The notes: generated by a model from the letters alone, not told the origin. A stretch of DNA of 64,000 bases from Hydractinia symbiolongicarpus (GCF_029227915.1 NC_079884.1:20026001-20090000), one strand, 5' to 3'; positions 10,256 to 24,753 are shown, counted from the stretch's first letter. Program-made: numbers and translations.

Positions 10256-10872
10256 AATATAAAAAAAATATATATAAAAAATAGGTTACTTTTCAAACAT
10301 GAAAAATATAAAATACATAAACGCAATTATTTCTTTTTTTGTTTCGAGCCACGCCCTCTTGTTGAACAGTTTGACTGAAAAGCCCCTGATTTGTATTTTT
10401 GTCTCGCTTATGTCTCACACCTTATGCATAAATATAGCGTAAACAGAAAGTTCTCAATGCTGAAGTCACATTATTTTTAGTAAACGTGAGTCATAACTCA
10501 CTTCGTGCACAGAAATATTTGATCGCCAGAACAAAGACATATGGAGTGGAATATTTTTTAACGCTAAATCCTTCAATTTTGAGGAAACATTTTGGAATAA
10601 AAATTAGTTCATTGGAAAGAGCAGTTTTAATAGTAAAATGTTCCTTAAAAAAAAAAAAATGTAAAAAAAAGTAATTATTTACCATACCGCTACCTTAATA
10701 GTTACACAGAACAATAACATTGCGAGAGCTTTTGTTTTTTTAAGAAAATAATTGCCTCGCTAATAACAATGACCCCATGCGGTTGAATGTTTACTCAAAA
10801 TATGTTGCAAGATCAATTTTAGCAATCTATTTTGCGCGAACTCTTTTGAAATTTTTAATTATTATTATTTAG

Positions 10873-11190
10873 CGTTTTTTTAAATCGCATTTTAAAAGTT
10901 TATAAATGAAAAGCGGCGATAGAAATGTTTTTTTAAATCGCATTTTAAAAGTTTAAAAACGAATAGCGGCGATAGATATGTTTTTTTAAATCGCATTTTA
11001 AAAGTTTAAAATCGAAAAGCGGCAATAGAAATGCTTTTTTAAATCGCATTTTAAAAGTTTAAAAACGAAAAGCGGCAATAGAAATGTTTTTTTAGATCAC
11101 ATTTTAAAAGTTTAAAATCAAAGAGTGGTGATAGAAATGTTTTTTAAGATCCCATTTTAAAAGTTTATAAACAAAAAGCAACATTTAATA
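10873..11190. repeat. 53-bp tandem repeat, about six units
   Basis: The word AAATCGCATTTTAAAAG recurs at 10882, 10935, 10988 and 11041, and as variants at about 11094 and 11147, an exact 53-base spacing. The last two units are more diverged. It lies just outside the TTAA element. Confidence 0.9.
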
Positions 11191-11324
11191 GTTGTGAACA
11201 ATGATTCTCGTATGTTTCTTAAATTAAACGCGCTGGAATCTTTTTAAGTAATTAAATCAACAATACATTCTCGCGCAATGTATTATAAAACTTATTGTAT
11301 TATAAATTTTTGGTCTTGATGGGG

Positions 11325-11555
11325 CCATTGCTGACGTCAGCAAAATTTTTAAACCCTTCCTTACATCTCATTAACCGCTCATATCAAAAGCACATGATCA
11401 TATACATTTTCTTGATCAGCGCTTTAATCTGTACACAATAGATGCAACGTGAAAACAAAATTCTAAATTTTTAATGGATAGGTTGCTGACGTCATCAAAA
11501 TTTTTATCCTGCCTCAGTGGATGTTTCCACGGGCCTTATCGACTTGTGACACAAG
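11325..11555. repeat. Dispersed GACGTCA repeat, copy 1
   Basis: It contains TGCTGACGTCAGCAAAATTT, then TTTTCTTGATCAGCG, then CCACGGGCCTTATCGACT. The same words in the same order recur at 14168-14580 and partly at 34085-34180. Confidence 0.7.
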
Positions 11556-12416
11556 TTTTGGAAGTTATAATTTTATTATCTCACTAAGTTTTTTGTGCAT
11601 TATGATTTCATTTCATTGAATTTTGATGAATAGTATGCTTGTTATAAATGTTGCAGCTTTTTTAGTTTGAAGCTACACTCTACAATTACAACACAACATG
11701 TGGCAGCAATAAATTTTGTGCTTATGTCTGCACTTTTTCTGTGGCATCATCACGACATTGAAATTTCTTCACATTACAACTTTTTGCTTAAAATTTAATT
11801 ATTCTAGTTATGAAGTGAATTTTCAAATTTTGTTTGAAGTTTTCGATAGTTAGTAAATATATATATAATATACTTAACATATTTTCTGGTTTTTACATCT
11901 ATATTTTAATACCTGTATACGTCTGTTTGTCACGCAAAATGGCAGCTTAGCTGCGCAAGTATAGCAAGACGCACGCAATGCCCTCTGAAGAAAACAGGCG
12001 AACCTCTGGATTTTTCCATGGGCTAACAGCTTATATATATAATGCATGAACTGCCCCCCCCCCTGGACCTAATAGGGTTTACACTGTTTTTTAACTTGAA
12101 AACAATTAACTTTTGGAGTGGAATAGCAGTTCTTCTTAGAACCATGCCACATGTTCTGTATTATCCATTGCCATTGAATGCAAGTATATATAGAACATGA
12201 TTGCAATAAGTTTGATCAGCTGAGTTTAAAGTTTTATAAAAGAAAAAAAAACTTATATATAATTCAAATCTTTAGTATAAACCCTCCAAAAAAATGTGCT
12301 TTGTGCTATTTTTATCTAATACGCATATAGGTCATTATGAATAGTATCATACCAGAACAGCTTTACAAGGATTTTGGTATACAAAAATCACTCTAAATGA
12401 TAATTTTGAATTCAAG
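11556..12416. other. 5' flank of the BRSK-like kinase gene
   Basis: AT-rich sequence with a C-run at 12053-12062 and no other gene. The kinase promoter and 5' UTR must lie here or further upstream. No convincing TATA or initiator element can be singled out. Confidence 0.4.
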
Positions 12417-15400
12417 ATGGCAGATGTACGTGGTGTTGGCCCCTATCTACTTCAAAATGTTCTTGGAAAGGGACAAACTGGTAAGTCACTTATGCATTAA
12501 CTGTTATATAATATCAAAAACACTTTCACAAATAGTGGCACCAACAGCCAGTTTTCTTGTTGCTAGGAAAAAAGTCATGGTTGCTATTATTCAAATTTTA
12601 CAATGTCCCTTTGATCAGGTTTTTTGATTAAATTTTTTTTAGTTCTGTTTTAAAATTTTATTTTTAAAAAAGATGATAAGAAATATAACATTGTGGATAA
12701 AATTAATCTCTCCAATTTCATTTGTTTAAGTCGCAAGTCAAAGTTGTTCTCATGTATAGATAGGCTCACATATGTTCATATATGTTAGCTGACCCATCTA
12801 CATAATTTTCAAATGAAGTATTGCTAGATAGTTTCATACAAATACATAATTATTTAAGCTTTTTACAATTTTGGTACTAGTATTCAAATCACAAAAATAA
12901 ATTACATATATGATCTCCTTCTTAGTTTTGAAAAGAGTATTTTATTTTCAGTTTTTTTTTATGGAAACATATTCAACTGCTCAAAGATTAAAACTATCAA
13001 TATATATCACAATTTAAGTTGTTGAGAGAAATGTGAATGTTTCTGCTCTTTAAACTGCTATGGATTTCCATAATTTTCTTGTCCAAAGTTTGTTTGCTTT
13101 GTAACTACCACACCAGGACTACAATAGAAAATGTGAATCCTTTTTATATTATGTAAAGATAATAAAAGAATTCTGTAAATTGTTAATGACATGGTTATGG
13201 GAATAAAAAGGGGTAGTGTTTACATAAGAGCCTGAGGATTATATCAACATAACAGAGGTTGACATGTGTTGTGTTATTGTAGATCATTTTTAAATACTTT
13301 CAACTGACATTATTATTAGTAAGGGTGTGCGAACAAAAAATGTAATTACACATTAGGAAATTTTAAATATTAAAGATGTTCAGGAATCAAGAAATTTGCA
13401 ACCCTTATCAAATACTGGACATGTTTTGCAACCGTCATCAAATACTGGACATGTTTTCACACATGATTTACATAGGAATCAGAAAACAAAACAACAATTT
13501 TAATTATCTAATTAAGTTTCACTTAATGTGCATTATACAGCCTATACATTATTCCATATCTAGTTTCATTCTGCAAAATATAATAGAAAAGTACAGAGTA
13601 AAATGAAAACAATATTGATGTTATGAGCTGAGACAATCACTTGTTCAGACACTCAGTATTTATATTTTTAGTCCAGGATTTCACATATATACTTTTAAAT
13701 ATTTTCGCTTGTTGTCAACATGGAAGATATCACAAAACTAGTTATTAACCCATGGATAGTTCTCCGGGGATCATTCAGCCATTGCAAAAATGAGCCCTTA
13801 AAATTATTACAATTGCTGATGGGGTTTTATTTTACAATTATGTGTTTAGGTTAATTTATTAAGTTTAAGGGCTGTTACAAATCTACATAATGTGAAGTCT
13901 TAAATTTCACCTGTATCTTATATAATAATACGGAGTGTATGTGACGGTCATAGTGGATATCGTCATTTTCCTTTGATGTCGCCGAAATTTCCTTTGAAGT
14001 CGCCAAAAAAATTATGTCTTAAATGTTAAATTTTATGACGTTACGGCACGCCGTCAATAACACTACTTTAACGTCAACCCCATATTAAATTAATGAAGCC
14101 ATTACAGTGCACTTAAAACTTTGAGGCCAAATAACTTGGAAATGAGGTGGTGACGTCAATGATTTTTCACTGGGTAACTAGGGACCACCTAGGACCAATT
14201 TGGGTAATTTTCCCAAATCTGGGTCTCCAAATCCGTTTCAGAATAGACGGGTTGATGACGTACCCTAATATCTCTGCAACCGTTTATCAAAAGTACAATA
14301 TCCTATACATTTTCTTGATCAGCGTTCAAAGACCTATACGTTGAAGGCAACAGGTATACAAATTTCCAAAAAATAATTTTGTGTGTTTTCGCGGGTCTTT
14401 GCTGACATCAGCAAAATTTTGAAACCCTTATATCTCATTAACCGCTCATCAAAAGCACATGATCATATGCATTTTCTTGATCAGCGTTTTAAGCTATGCA
14501 CAGTACAGGCAACGAACGAACTAAATTTCGCCGAAAAAAATTTTAATTGCACTGCTGACGTCAGCAAAAAATCTAAAACCACCTATTTTTCCATTAAAAT
14601 AAAATGCTAATTTAATACATGAAATATCGTTTGTTATAGTTTAATTAATGACTTCACTCACAATTTATCTTGCATGAGTTTAAGTTACCAGCAGTGAACT
14701 TTGATGGAACTTGATTTTTGTATGTTCTCCATGCCAAGACAATAGCCTCTGTGTGGTGTACAGGAATGAAGGAATTTCGTTCTTACTGGAAAATTTAATT
14801 TTTTTAAAAAACTTACGAAATGGCTTGGGAATTCATCAAAATATTTACTTTTTCAGTTTTGACATGTTGGTATGATCTTATATACAATTTTGCTGATATA
14901 CTACAATTTTTTGTTTAGGAATTGTAAAAATGGGTATACACAGCACAACTGGAAAGAAAGTTGCCATCAAAATTGTGGACAAATGTAAAATACAGCCAAG
15001 TGTACTAGCAAAGGTACTTTTCTCATGTCCATCCATAATGATGATGCTCATGAAGCGTTTACATGAAAGTTTTACTTTATCCAAAGTCATGCTAAATCTA
15101 AAGCTGAAATAAATTGTTGTTGTGTTGCATGGCGTTCCACTTCGCCCAAAGTGAAATACAATTTTGCAGTTATGTTTTATGCTGACCATACGATATAACT
15201 GCACATGGTCATTCACTTTGCCTTATTTTCACTTTAATTTGTTTTGGTGAGATGTAAGGTCCCATAATCATTAACAAGCCTCTTAGTTGATTATCCTCCT
15301 TCACAATGCTGATAAACCATACTGTATCAAATGATTTGAAATCTGTAGCCACACCACAGATTATTCTTAGAAGAAAGAATTCAGAAGAACGTATTATATC

Positions 15401-18400
15401 AATTAAATAGGTTTTGTTAGATCTAAAACCTAAAAACCTAAAAAAAACGAATTATAACGATGGTTTAACCATCAAGGTTGCAGCATTGTTATAGTTGTTT
15501 TAATTAGCTCTGATCTATTAACCATGTAAGCCTGAGCAGGTGGAATATATTTACACTGGTATAATTCTCACTTCAAAAAAGAAAACTAAAACTAAATTTA
15601 CATTGGTATAATTCTCACTTTAAAAATGACAAAAACTAAAATTAAAAAATTGTTTAAGATACATGTTTCCAACTTTTATACACAACTGAGATTGTAGAAA
15701 GTGGAGTATTGAATTAAATTGTTTCACTGTCACACTGTAATTTTTATGCTTAGGTTGAGCGAGAAATAACAATAATGAAGCTTATTGAGCATCATAATGT
15801 TTTGCAATTATATGATGTTTATGAGAGTAAAAAAAACTTGTAAGCATATTTTTTTATTTTTTTATTAACTAGATTTTTTATTAGCAGTTAGTTTTTACTT
15901 TATACTTTTATTTCTAGATTAGCTTACTGCTGATTTTTTGTGTGTTTTAAACAAAGGTGGTTAAATTTTTGAAAAATTTCAGATTTTTAGTGCTTGAGTT
16001 TGTGGGTGGTGGAGAGCTGTTTGAATACTTAGTAGGAAGAGGACGACTGTCCGTAATTGAGGTACTAAAATATTTAAATATTATACATCTATTATCATCT
16101 ATTAGGGTCCTAGTACACTAAGCAAGAATGTGAAGTGCAGTTAGTTTTAAATGCAAAACAATAAACCATTTGAAATTTCCTCAAAATGTTTATTTCTTAA
16201 GCATAGAACCCTATGTAAAATAGTTTAATAGAGGAAGGATGAAACAAAGAAAGAGATTTAAAGTTCAGTTGCAAAATATAAAAACACTATAAACATGAAA
16301 AATGTAACATAAGGAATTTTGTGAGCTTATAATTGGAATTTAAGACTTATATTGGATATTACAATTCTTTACTCTTGTGTTCTAGAATCTTACAAACTTG
16401 CAGAATATGCATCCATTAGTTGCACTAAAAACCATTCTGTTGTGATGATCTATGTATATTTTTATGTAGTTTTCCACTGTTTTCCATTTTATTTTTTAAC
16501 CTAATTTTGCCATAGGCCAAAACATTTTTTCGACAGATAGTATCAGCAGTTCATTATTGTCACGAGCATCTTATATGGTAAGTATTTCATTTTCTACCAA
16601 GTGAAAAAAGGAGCTACAGAGTCCAACAGTAAAAATTACAGTACAATACATTTTATTTCAGGATTAAAGCACAGCTCCTGGTGTGTTCTTTATAGAAAGT
16701 TATATGCTTAATTAGGCTTGATTTTTATTAGTTTTTGCTTACAAGTTTGTGCTGTTTACTTTTACCTATGTGGTTTGGAACACAACACAGCAACATTTAG
16801 TGTGCAAAATCAACTGTTAATAGTAGAAGAATTTGTTGTGAATGTTTATTCGTCATATAAAATGCTTGTCCATTTTCAGATGGCGGTGATGCAAATCTAA
16901 TTTTACAATAAAATACATTACAATTCAGACAGGCCTTTCAGAATTTGTTACACAGAATTTTTGTTACCTGATCAATTTCATCCCAAGATAGGTTTTTGTT
17001 GTATGTGAAGCTAATCTCAGCTTTATAAATTATTACTTTGCCTTTTGAAAGAAATATTGATCAAACCAACAGTTCTTTCAACAAAAATCTTTATCTTCAG
17101 TTTCACAAAGATAGTATTTTGAGGTTTTAAGTCATACAGTAGACTCTCGATATAACAAACCCTCGATATAACGAACACCTCGATTTAAAGAACCAAAGTT
17201 CGTTCCCCTTGGATTTTGCCTTAAAGGGAACCCGAGGTATAAATTGATGTTGGACTTATATTATAGAGAGTAAAAAGTTAGCTAACAAGTCTTTTTAATT
17301 TTTTTAAAAAGCTCTTTTCGTTCTCAAAATATTCACATTTAAAGAATTTCAGATTTAATTATGCTGCATGAATTATGATGTCATATTTCATTAATAGCAA
17401 ATTTAGACATTTTCTTTCATCAGTAATTTTAGGCCTGTTAAGGGGTGTGCATTCAAACTTTATCAATGCATAGATATTATAAAGGTTAATTGATTAACAA
17501 TTTTTTTGCCCAAATGACACCTGTTTGCTTGTCCCAGGCCTCTTAATTTTTTGCTGAGGAACTTATAACTTGGGATCTGCATGTCGGTTTGCAATCAAAT
17601 TTTGTGAGTAAACATATATGGCTTATACAAGCTTATCCACCAAATTTGATTGCAAACCAAGTTGCAGATCCCGAGTTATTGAGTGGGTGTGATCAGAAGT
17701 TTGAAAGCTTATTATCGTCACTCACTCATTAAAAGCAATTTATAACGAGTGTTGACGAGGGAATTTCACCCGAAAAGGTCAACATTCTAGAAGCATTGAC
17801 TTTAATCGTTGCAGCTTGGAAGTGTGTTACACCAGAAACGCTGGTTAACTGTTTCAAGAAAGCTGGCATAAGTCAAGGAGCATATTATGTGAATTTAAAA
17901 TTCACAGCCAATCAGATGAAGATGACCCATTCAAACTACTTGCTGCTCAGACGAAGGATTTCCGAAACAGCTTTGAAGATGACGATGAATCTTCAATTGA
18001 CTTCACAGTCAGCACTTATGTTGCAGTCTTTTTCAGGAGAGGTGTGCAATCGCACGCGCACGCCTTGGCACACGCCTAAATCGTTTCAGGCGTGTGATTA
18101 ATCGCACGCCTGAAAAATAAATATTGAGTTTTCAAAATCAACCTATAAAATCCATTTTGTAGCGTGCAATGGCAGCCCTCGAAATAATTTTTGGAGAGTC
18201 GTCAGACAAAACGTCCGATAGATTTTCGTCTTGGTGAACACTTTTTGGCTTCAGAAATTATTAAATAGTCCTGGTTCTTTTAATCCACGAACAAGCCTAT
18301 TCATAGCCAACCTGACCATCCTAGCTAATTCACCGACTCCTGAGTTAGTTAAAAGAACTACGTAGACATAAATCTCTTTCGCCTGCCCCCCTCGTCATTG

Positions 18401-21400
18401 GTAACCAGGTCTTACACAAGAAATCCAGCCATGCGGTTATTAACTAATGCGGAGGTGAACGCCGACGAAGCACGGATGAAGCAAGTCTGCAAAACTGCAC
18501 TTACATGCGGAATAGACATTTTATCATGAATTTAATTGTAGATAGTTTCTTCATTTGACAAAATAATTGGAAACCATAGCAGGTCCAAATTTAATGGATT
18601 TTTTCTTTATGCCTGTAAAAACGAAACCCACGGGCGGTATAAATTTTTTCTGTAAAAATTTTGTTAAAGTGTAGCTGAACTTTCTAAATGAATTTTGAAG
18701 TTTTATTTAAGCCACGTGGATAAAGATTTTTTTTAATTTGAAAACAAAGTATTATATTAAGTAATATATATTAAGTAATAAATATTATTTGCTTGTGATG
18801 ACCTGAAAAATAAACAATAAATATAAAAATGACAGTATAGTCATGCATACTATTTCGGACATGTAGAAAAGGAAGTTAAGATTGAGAGAGTCGCTATACC
18901 AGTAGACGCTCGATCATCGTGTTTGGGGTTCACGATTTAAAACGTCCCTCACTTTTCTACCGCAAAATAAATGCACAACAAAAATAACCTCGGAGCCCGT
19001 ATTGCAGGCGTAACATTCTTTGCACATGCGTTACTTGATTTACACGTGCGAATCATCGCACACCTACTCAAATATTCCTGTAAAAAAATGATGTTGACGC
19101 AGATGAAGATTTCCAAACTTCTAAAATCAATTCCAAAACTGACCAAGAAGTCATTGACCGGGTTCGATCAATTAAAAGTGAGAATGACAAAGAAAACGAC
19201 ATTGAAGAAATTGATCAGAACCAGTGAATCATCGAACCACCAAACAAAGAAGAAGTCCGTCGAGCTATCGAAACCCTTCAACAATGCTGTCTTTTCCAAG
19301 AGAAAAAACCAGTGAGGTTTAAAAGATGTATGAAATTGGTTGTTAAAGAAAAAACAACAATCTCTGATTACAGACTTTTTTACGAAATAAAATGTTTGAA
19401 CTACACGCTTATTTTAGAAGAACCAGTAAAATGCAACCTGAGGCTGGCTGTTCTTAACTTTTTTGTATAATTTTAAGCAGAAATGTTCTTGTTTTGTTCT
19501 TAGGAAAACGTTACAGTACGCTATAGTAACAAGTTACAAAATCCAAGTCTCTTTGTTCTTAAATTTAAATCTTATTGACAGTAATTTCGAAATTTGTGAA
19601 TTGGTCTTGATTTTTGTGAAGTCTTACTGTTAAAAATGTTCTGAGTGTTGGTTTGTTCTTAGCAGGTTAGATAGCTTTGTAAACAATCTTTAGTTACCTA
19701 TATACTAAAGAACTCAAAAAGAAAAATTAAAAACCCACAAATTATGTTTCATTCATTTGCTTGAATTGTACTTTTAAAATATCTACAGATTTTTTCTCTC
19801 CAACAAAATACAAAATGCAGGGTACTTGCAAACCCTCTCCATCTCCAAGTTTAAATCCGCATGACGTTGTAAAAAGTAAAATATAGTCTTTGCAAAACGT
19901 CCTGATCTTCCCCTTTTCAAATGTCCAATAATTTATCATCTTCTGTTTTGACACAAACAGTATATCATATGTCCACTGGAATTTGAGGCTTGCATTGGAC
20001 TTGTAAGTTTTTACCCAATTATGGCGATCATATGTATTTATAAACATGATGTCCTTTTATATTTGTCTTAAGTGAAATTTTGACTGTCACAATAATAGGC
20101 AATTTTTTCTTGAAATGCGTGTCTACGCAACAAACAACCAAATGATTTTATGTAAACAAACACAAAAATGTTTTATTTGAAAAGTTCTTCTAATGGACAA
20201 AACTTTAAGCAGTTTTGGGAAAACTGGGGAAGTATTTCCATTTTTCTGATCTCTCGATATAACGAACCCTCGATATAACGAACCCTCGATATAATGAACT
20301 TTTTTCCATTCCCCTTGGGGGTTCGTTATATCGAGAGTCTACTGCAGATAAACATTAAATCATTCAAAAGGAAGCAGGACATAAAATCATACAGAAAGGA
20401 CCCAGATGATAAAATCATTCAGGAACGACCCAGGATTTTTTTTTGTTTTATTAATACCAGTATTGTTTCTACATGATTTTATAGCCGTGCCATGAACACA
20501 TGAAATGCAATGTATAAAAAGGAACAGATGAAACCGTGAATTTATCCACTAACTACCAACTACTTCATATTATTTCTCGAGGCACCACTGCATAATTTGA
20601 AACCTATTTAATTCAGCTCTTGACAGAGTTCCTGTGTATTTGTATGTTGGAGATACTTTTTATTTATTTTTTAGTCACAGAGACTTAAAGCCCGAGAACC
20701 TATTGCTCGATGAAAAGAAAAATATAAAAATAGCAGATTTCGGTATGGCATCAGTTCAAGTAAGGCTTGTTGCATGTTACATGTTTTTAAAAGAAAATGA
20801 TCTCAGACTAAAAACAAACTGTACGACATTTCCATACAGAGAAAAAGAATAGGGAAGTTAGGATAAATCATTTTTTTGGTTTTTATTGTTAGGTTGAAAA
20901 TGACTTCCTTGAAACAAGTTGTGGGTGAGTCTGTTTTTTATAATAAGTCTAAGTGGATAGATAAGGTTATATTATGGCTAGAGTTTTTCTGGCACTGTGA
21001 TTGGCTAATCTACACAAAATATGTGCTATATTTTTGTTTTCTACCGAGAAACGAGTGCAATTTTTACTTATTTTTAATTTGACAGTGATTTTAGCTGATA
21101 TTTTTTCTCTGATTGGCTGAAATAGCATGCAAAAAGCTGATATTTTTTCCTGATTTGTTAAAAACTTACTTAGTAAAGTTATTGCTTTCTTGAAAAACCA
21201 GAACTTGCCTTTAATTTATTCCAAAATTTTCTCCTCATGAAGGATTATTTTTACAAAACAAACTAACAATCAATCATAAATATTCACAGTTCAATTATCC
21301 GTCTGTTTCAACATGGTCATTAAGGAGACGTGTGCTCTCCACTGTACAAATTTTAAGTTTGACTGTGACTTTAGGTTAGTGAGGTTATATGTATAGCGCA

Positions 21401-24400
21401 TTGAAGGAGTTTTGTGTTTAATTCGATTGTTTAACCCTATTTGGACCTATGATACTTACTGAGTTTCAATATTTATCTATTAGACACCTGCACGCCAAAT
21501 TTTTAGGTCCCATGCCTTTCAGAGGCTTTGATATTGGCTATTACTCGAAACTACCCCTAAAAATGTCTATGAAACCCTTATAAAATATAATACTTTTGTT
21601 AGGATTATCCTTAGAGCTTGAAACTTACAACACAACTTTGTTTTGTCCAGAATAATCATTTTTCATATTTTGGACAGGTGATTAATTCGATTTAACCCAA
21701 AAACCATATTTTCGGGCAATTTTTGGCATTTTTTCATGCGATCTATGTAAAAACTGGGAAAATGTGTTAAATAACTTTTATGTAGCTTTCAGAAACTGCG
21801 AAGAGAACGTAAAAATTTGTTCTAAAACTAAAGTAATTGAATTTTAAACAAATTCAAGCTTTTGATGACGTCACAGAAAATGTTCTAATGCAAGCAAAAA
21901 TTTATTGCCGCCATTTTGTTCCATTTGTGACGTACTATAACTGTGCCAAGTTTGATTCAATTTCAACAAGCCTATGGAAAGTTATTCCACCCTCCCCCCT
22001 TTTTCGCTGTTGAATCTTATAAACCGTGATTAAAATTGAACAATCATTTGGCGAGTAATTCAAATTACAGTGATTTATGCTTGGTTTATATAATAAACTA
22101 GTTATCGCACTTGTTCTCAAAAAAAATTTTTTTTGTTTTTTAGTTCCCGTATATTTCACTGGTCTAAAGGCTCGTGGAATGTGTAAACGAAAACCTAAAA
22201 AACACAAAAAAATAATTCCTATATTTTTTTTGACACTGTGCGATAACTAGTACTTATAACCGTACTGCAAACTAAGTCTGTTGTAATATTCAACATGTTT
22301 ATTACTCTTAATATCCCTAATGTTCATTTGCGTATCCACCTTATGAATATTTAAGTAGTGCAAAATTCAAGAGAATTAAATAACTTTTCTTTTCTTTTAA
22401 GTTTAACAAGTGAAAAAGATATTCTAACTTTTTCCAATTTGAAAAAAAGCTTCCCTGAATAATGCACTTAAGCAGAAATTAGCCTATAAGCATACCAAAA
22501 GACTTTATACTTTATACTTACCTAATCCATCTCTCTATGATATCTGATATTGCTAACTCTATTTTTACTCTCTTCGAAACTGCAATTAATTTCTTTTCAG
22601 CTCGCCACACTACGCATGTCCAGAAGTTGTAAGGGTAAGGGTGATTTTCAAAAATGTTACTAAAGGACTGATTACAAAATTAATTTACATCCATTGTTAA
22701 CTATTTTGTCACCGGTCAGGAGGATTGTGAAGTAAGTGAATGAAGCCTTCAGAAGAAACATGAACAAAAAATCATTTATTTATTTTTTATTTATTTTCAC
22801 AGTGGATGCTTTCTGGGAGATTTTAAAATTTGATTTCTTTTCTTTTGCAGATATCAATTGTCCTTGCGTTTTTTTTTTCATAAAGCATCAGAATTTTAAC
22901 CAAATAAGAATCCTTTGTTAATTTTATTATTGGCTGGTTTTTAGTTTTGTTTACTATTTTTTTGACATAGGGTATCCGATATGATGGACGTAAAGCTGAT
23001 GCTTGGAGCTGTGGTGTAATTTTGTATGCGCTAGTAGTGGTAAGATCATATTCCACATAGTACTCCAGTATCAGATTGAACAGACAGTAATTGCTTTATT
23101 GCCTGATTCTCTTGACAGCTAGACAAAGACCATGTATTTCTCTGATTAAAAATTGCGTCTAGATAGTTATTGAGAGTGTCGTATACTTGATCCACTTTGT
23201 GATTTCGGCTTATGTTAGTGGCTATATGCTGCAAAACTTTTAACAGAACCTATTTGATGCTAATAAAAATACTTCTTTTGTGTTAGTTCAATATGTTACG
23301 CCTAAAAATATATACAACAAAACAGTTTGTTACTACTTTCTTTCTTTTCTATTTTTAGCCTGTGTGTGTTATACAAAAATATGTATACAAGTTTGGTGTG
23401 GGTGTTATGGTCTCTCCCAGATCCACTGGTATTCTGTGATACTAGGGGTGCGGCGTTCAATTGTTAGTTTTATTCAAGGTTTATGCTGCTGCTTTTTGTT
23501 GTTCTCGCATACGCCGTATCTGTGGTATCTCTAAGGCCTTCTTGACGGTTGCTCAGCCTAATCTAGTAGTTGTTGTAGATGCACATTTGTCTCATTATCG
23601 ATGTCGAATAAGCCTTCAATATCATGTCAGTTATATTTGGCAAGAATTGTTGGCTGAGACAGTTCTACAGTAGCTGGTCGGAGATGAACTTTTTTGAATT
23701 TTTTAGCATCTCGAGTTCTCTCGGTACCATCTCCGTGAGTTGCAGTGATTCTGTTTCCATCTATGGTTTTGAATCAAATGGTGGTTGAGTTGTAAAATTT
23801 GCTTGATCTACTTTATCCCCGATCTTGATATTTTTTGCTTTGGCTCAGTTCTTCCAGTCAAAATAATCTTTTGTTGTTTCTTCTTTGAGTCCTGTAGCTG
23901 AAAGTGCCGTTGACATTTTCGACACAGCATCATCGTACAAATCAGTTTCAAGTACTTTTCCAACATGTTGGAAAACGTTTGTCATATCTTTCCCTTCTTT
24001 CAAGAGTAGAAGGGCTTTTTTCTCTGTATCAGTAGGATTATACGCAGTTCCATCTCCTTTTCAAAAGACTAATTCGAAAACTAGTGACATCTCCTCAACA
24101 TATTCTTTGAAATGTTTCAATGTACCACCAGGGTGTGCATCTAATGATTTCAATGTGTGTATTAATACCATTAAATTCAAACTTGTTGCAGTTTCAAAAT
24201 TCAGCTTTAAGTTGTAGCCAAGTCAGTAATGCGTCGATGAATTAATTCGTCGCCAGTAAAAATACTTCTTTTGTGTTATTTCAATATTTTAGTACCCCTA
24301 AAAATATATACAACAAAAGATTTTGTTGCTATGCTGATATTAGTATTATTAATTCAATTGTCTGTTTTAGGGCTGTCTTCCATTTGACGATGACAATTTA

Positions 24401-24753
24401 AGAATCTTATTAGAAAAAGTATGATTTTCAGCATTTTTATATTCTCAATAATTGAACATGTAAAAAAAAACGCCTTTTCTTCGAGTCTTTCAAGAATTAT
24501 TGCAGATGACTACAACTTTTGGAGTTGACTGCTTCCTATATCTTGAATTATGGTTTTTGGATAGTGAATATGGTTTTTGGATAGTGAATATGGTTTTTGG
24601 ATAGAAATCAACCTTGATTTTTAAATAATCAACTTAGTAACTATTTTTTTGCAGGTAAAGAGTGGACGTTTTGTTATTCCAGCATTTGTTCCCAAGGATT
24701 GTGTTGATCTGTTACACAGAATGATTCGAGTCGATCCACAACAGCGTTTTTCT
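12417..24753 (+). CDS. BRSK: Kinase-domain exons 1-11 of the BRSK-like gene
   Basis: These exons encode residues 1-251. The glycine loop GKGQTG is at 17-22 and the ATP lysine of VAIK is Lys39. The catalytic loop HRDLKPEN has Asp132, and DFG starts at Asp150. The activation loop reads [15 protein letters not shown] with Thr165 at the position phosphorylated by LKB1 in BRSK and AMPK relatives. [14 protein letters not shown] and [13 protein letters not shown] follow. All catalytic residues are present, so an active kinase is expected. Exons of 32, 34 and 48 bases occur here, small but in phase. Confidence 0.93.

Larger units (their letters stand above)
8735..10694. mobile_element. TTAA-flanked DNA transposon carrying a spliced gene
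   Basis: Exact 18-bp inverted repeats (GGTAGCGGTATGGTAAAT) occupy 8735-8752 and 10677-10694. Both are bordered by TTAA (8731-8734 and 10695-10698), the presumed target duplication. TTAA duplication with ends that start in purines fits Kolobok-type elements better than piggyBac, but no known transposase is seen. The left half is non-coding with a foldback; the right half holds a small multi-exon ORF on the plus strand. Length is 1960 bp. Confidence 0.75.
17137..20344 (+). mobile_element. Tigger/pogo-type transposon relic in intron 5
   Basis: The left end starts CAGTAGACTCTCGATATAAC at 17137, followed by further CTCGATATAACGAAC units. The right end is its reverse complement ending CTACTG at 20344, with the same units in front. 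TA precedes the left end; the right end is followed by CA, so the TA duplication is not intact. Only the C-terminal part of a pogo-type transposase survives inside. The element is inverted-repeat bounded, decayed and itself invaded. Confidence 0.8.
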
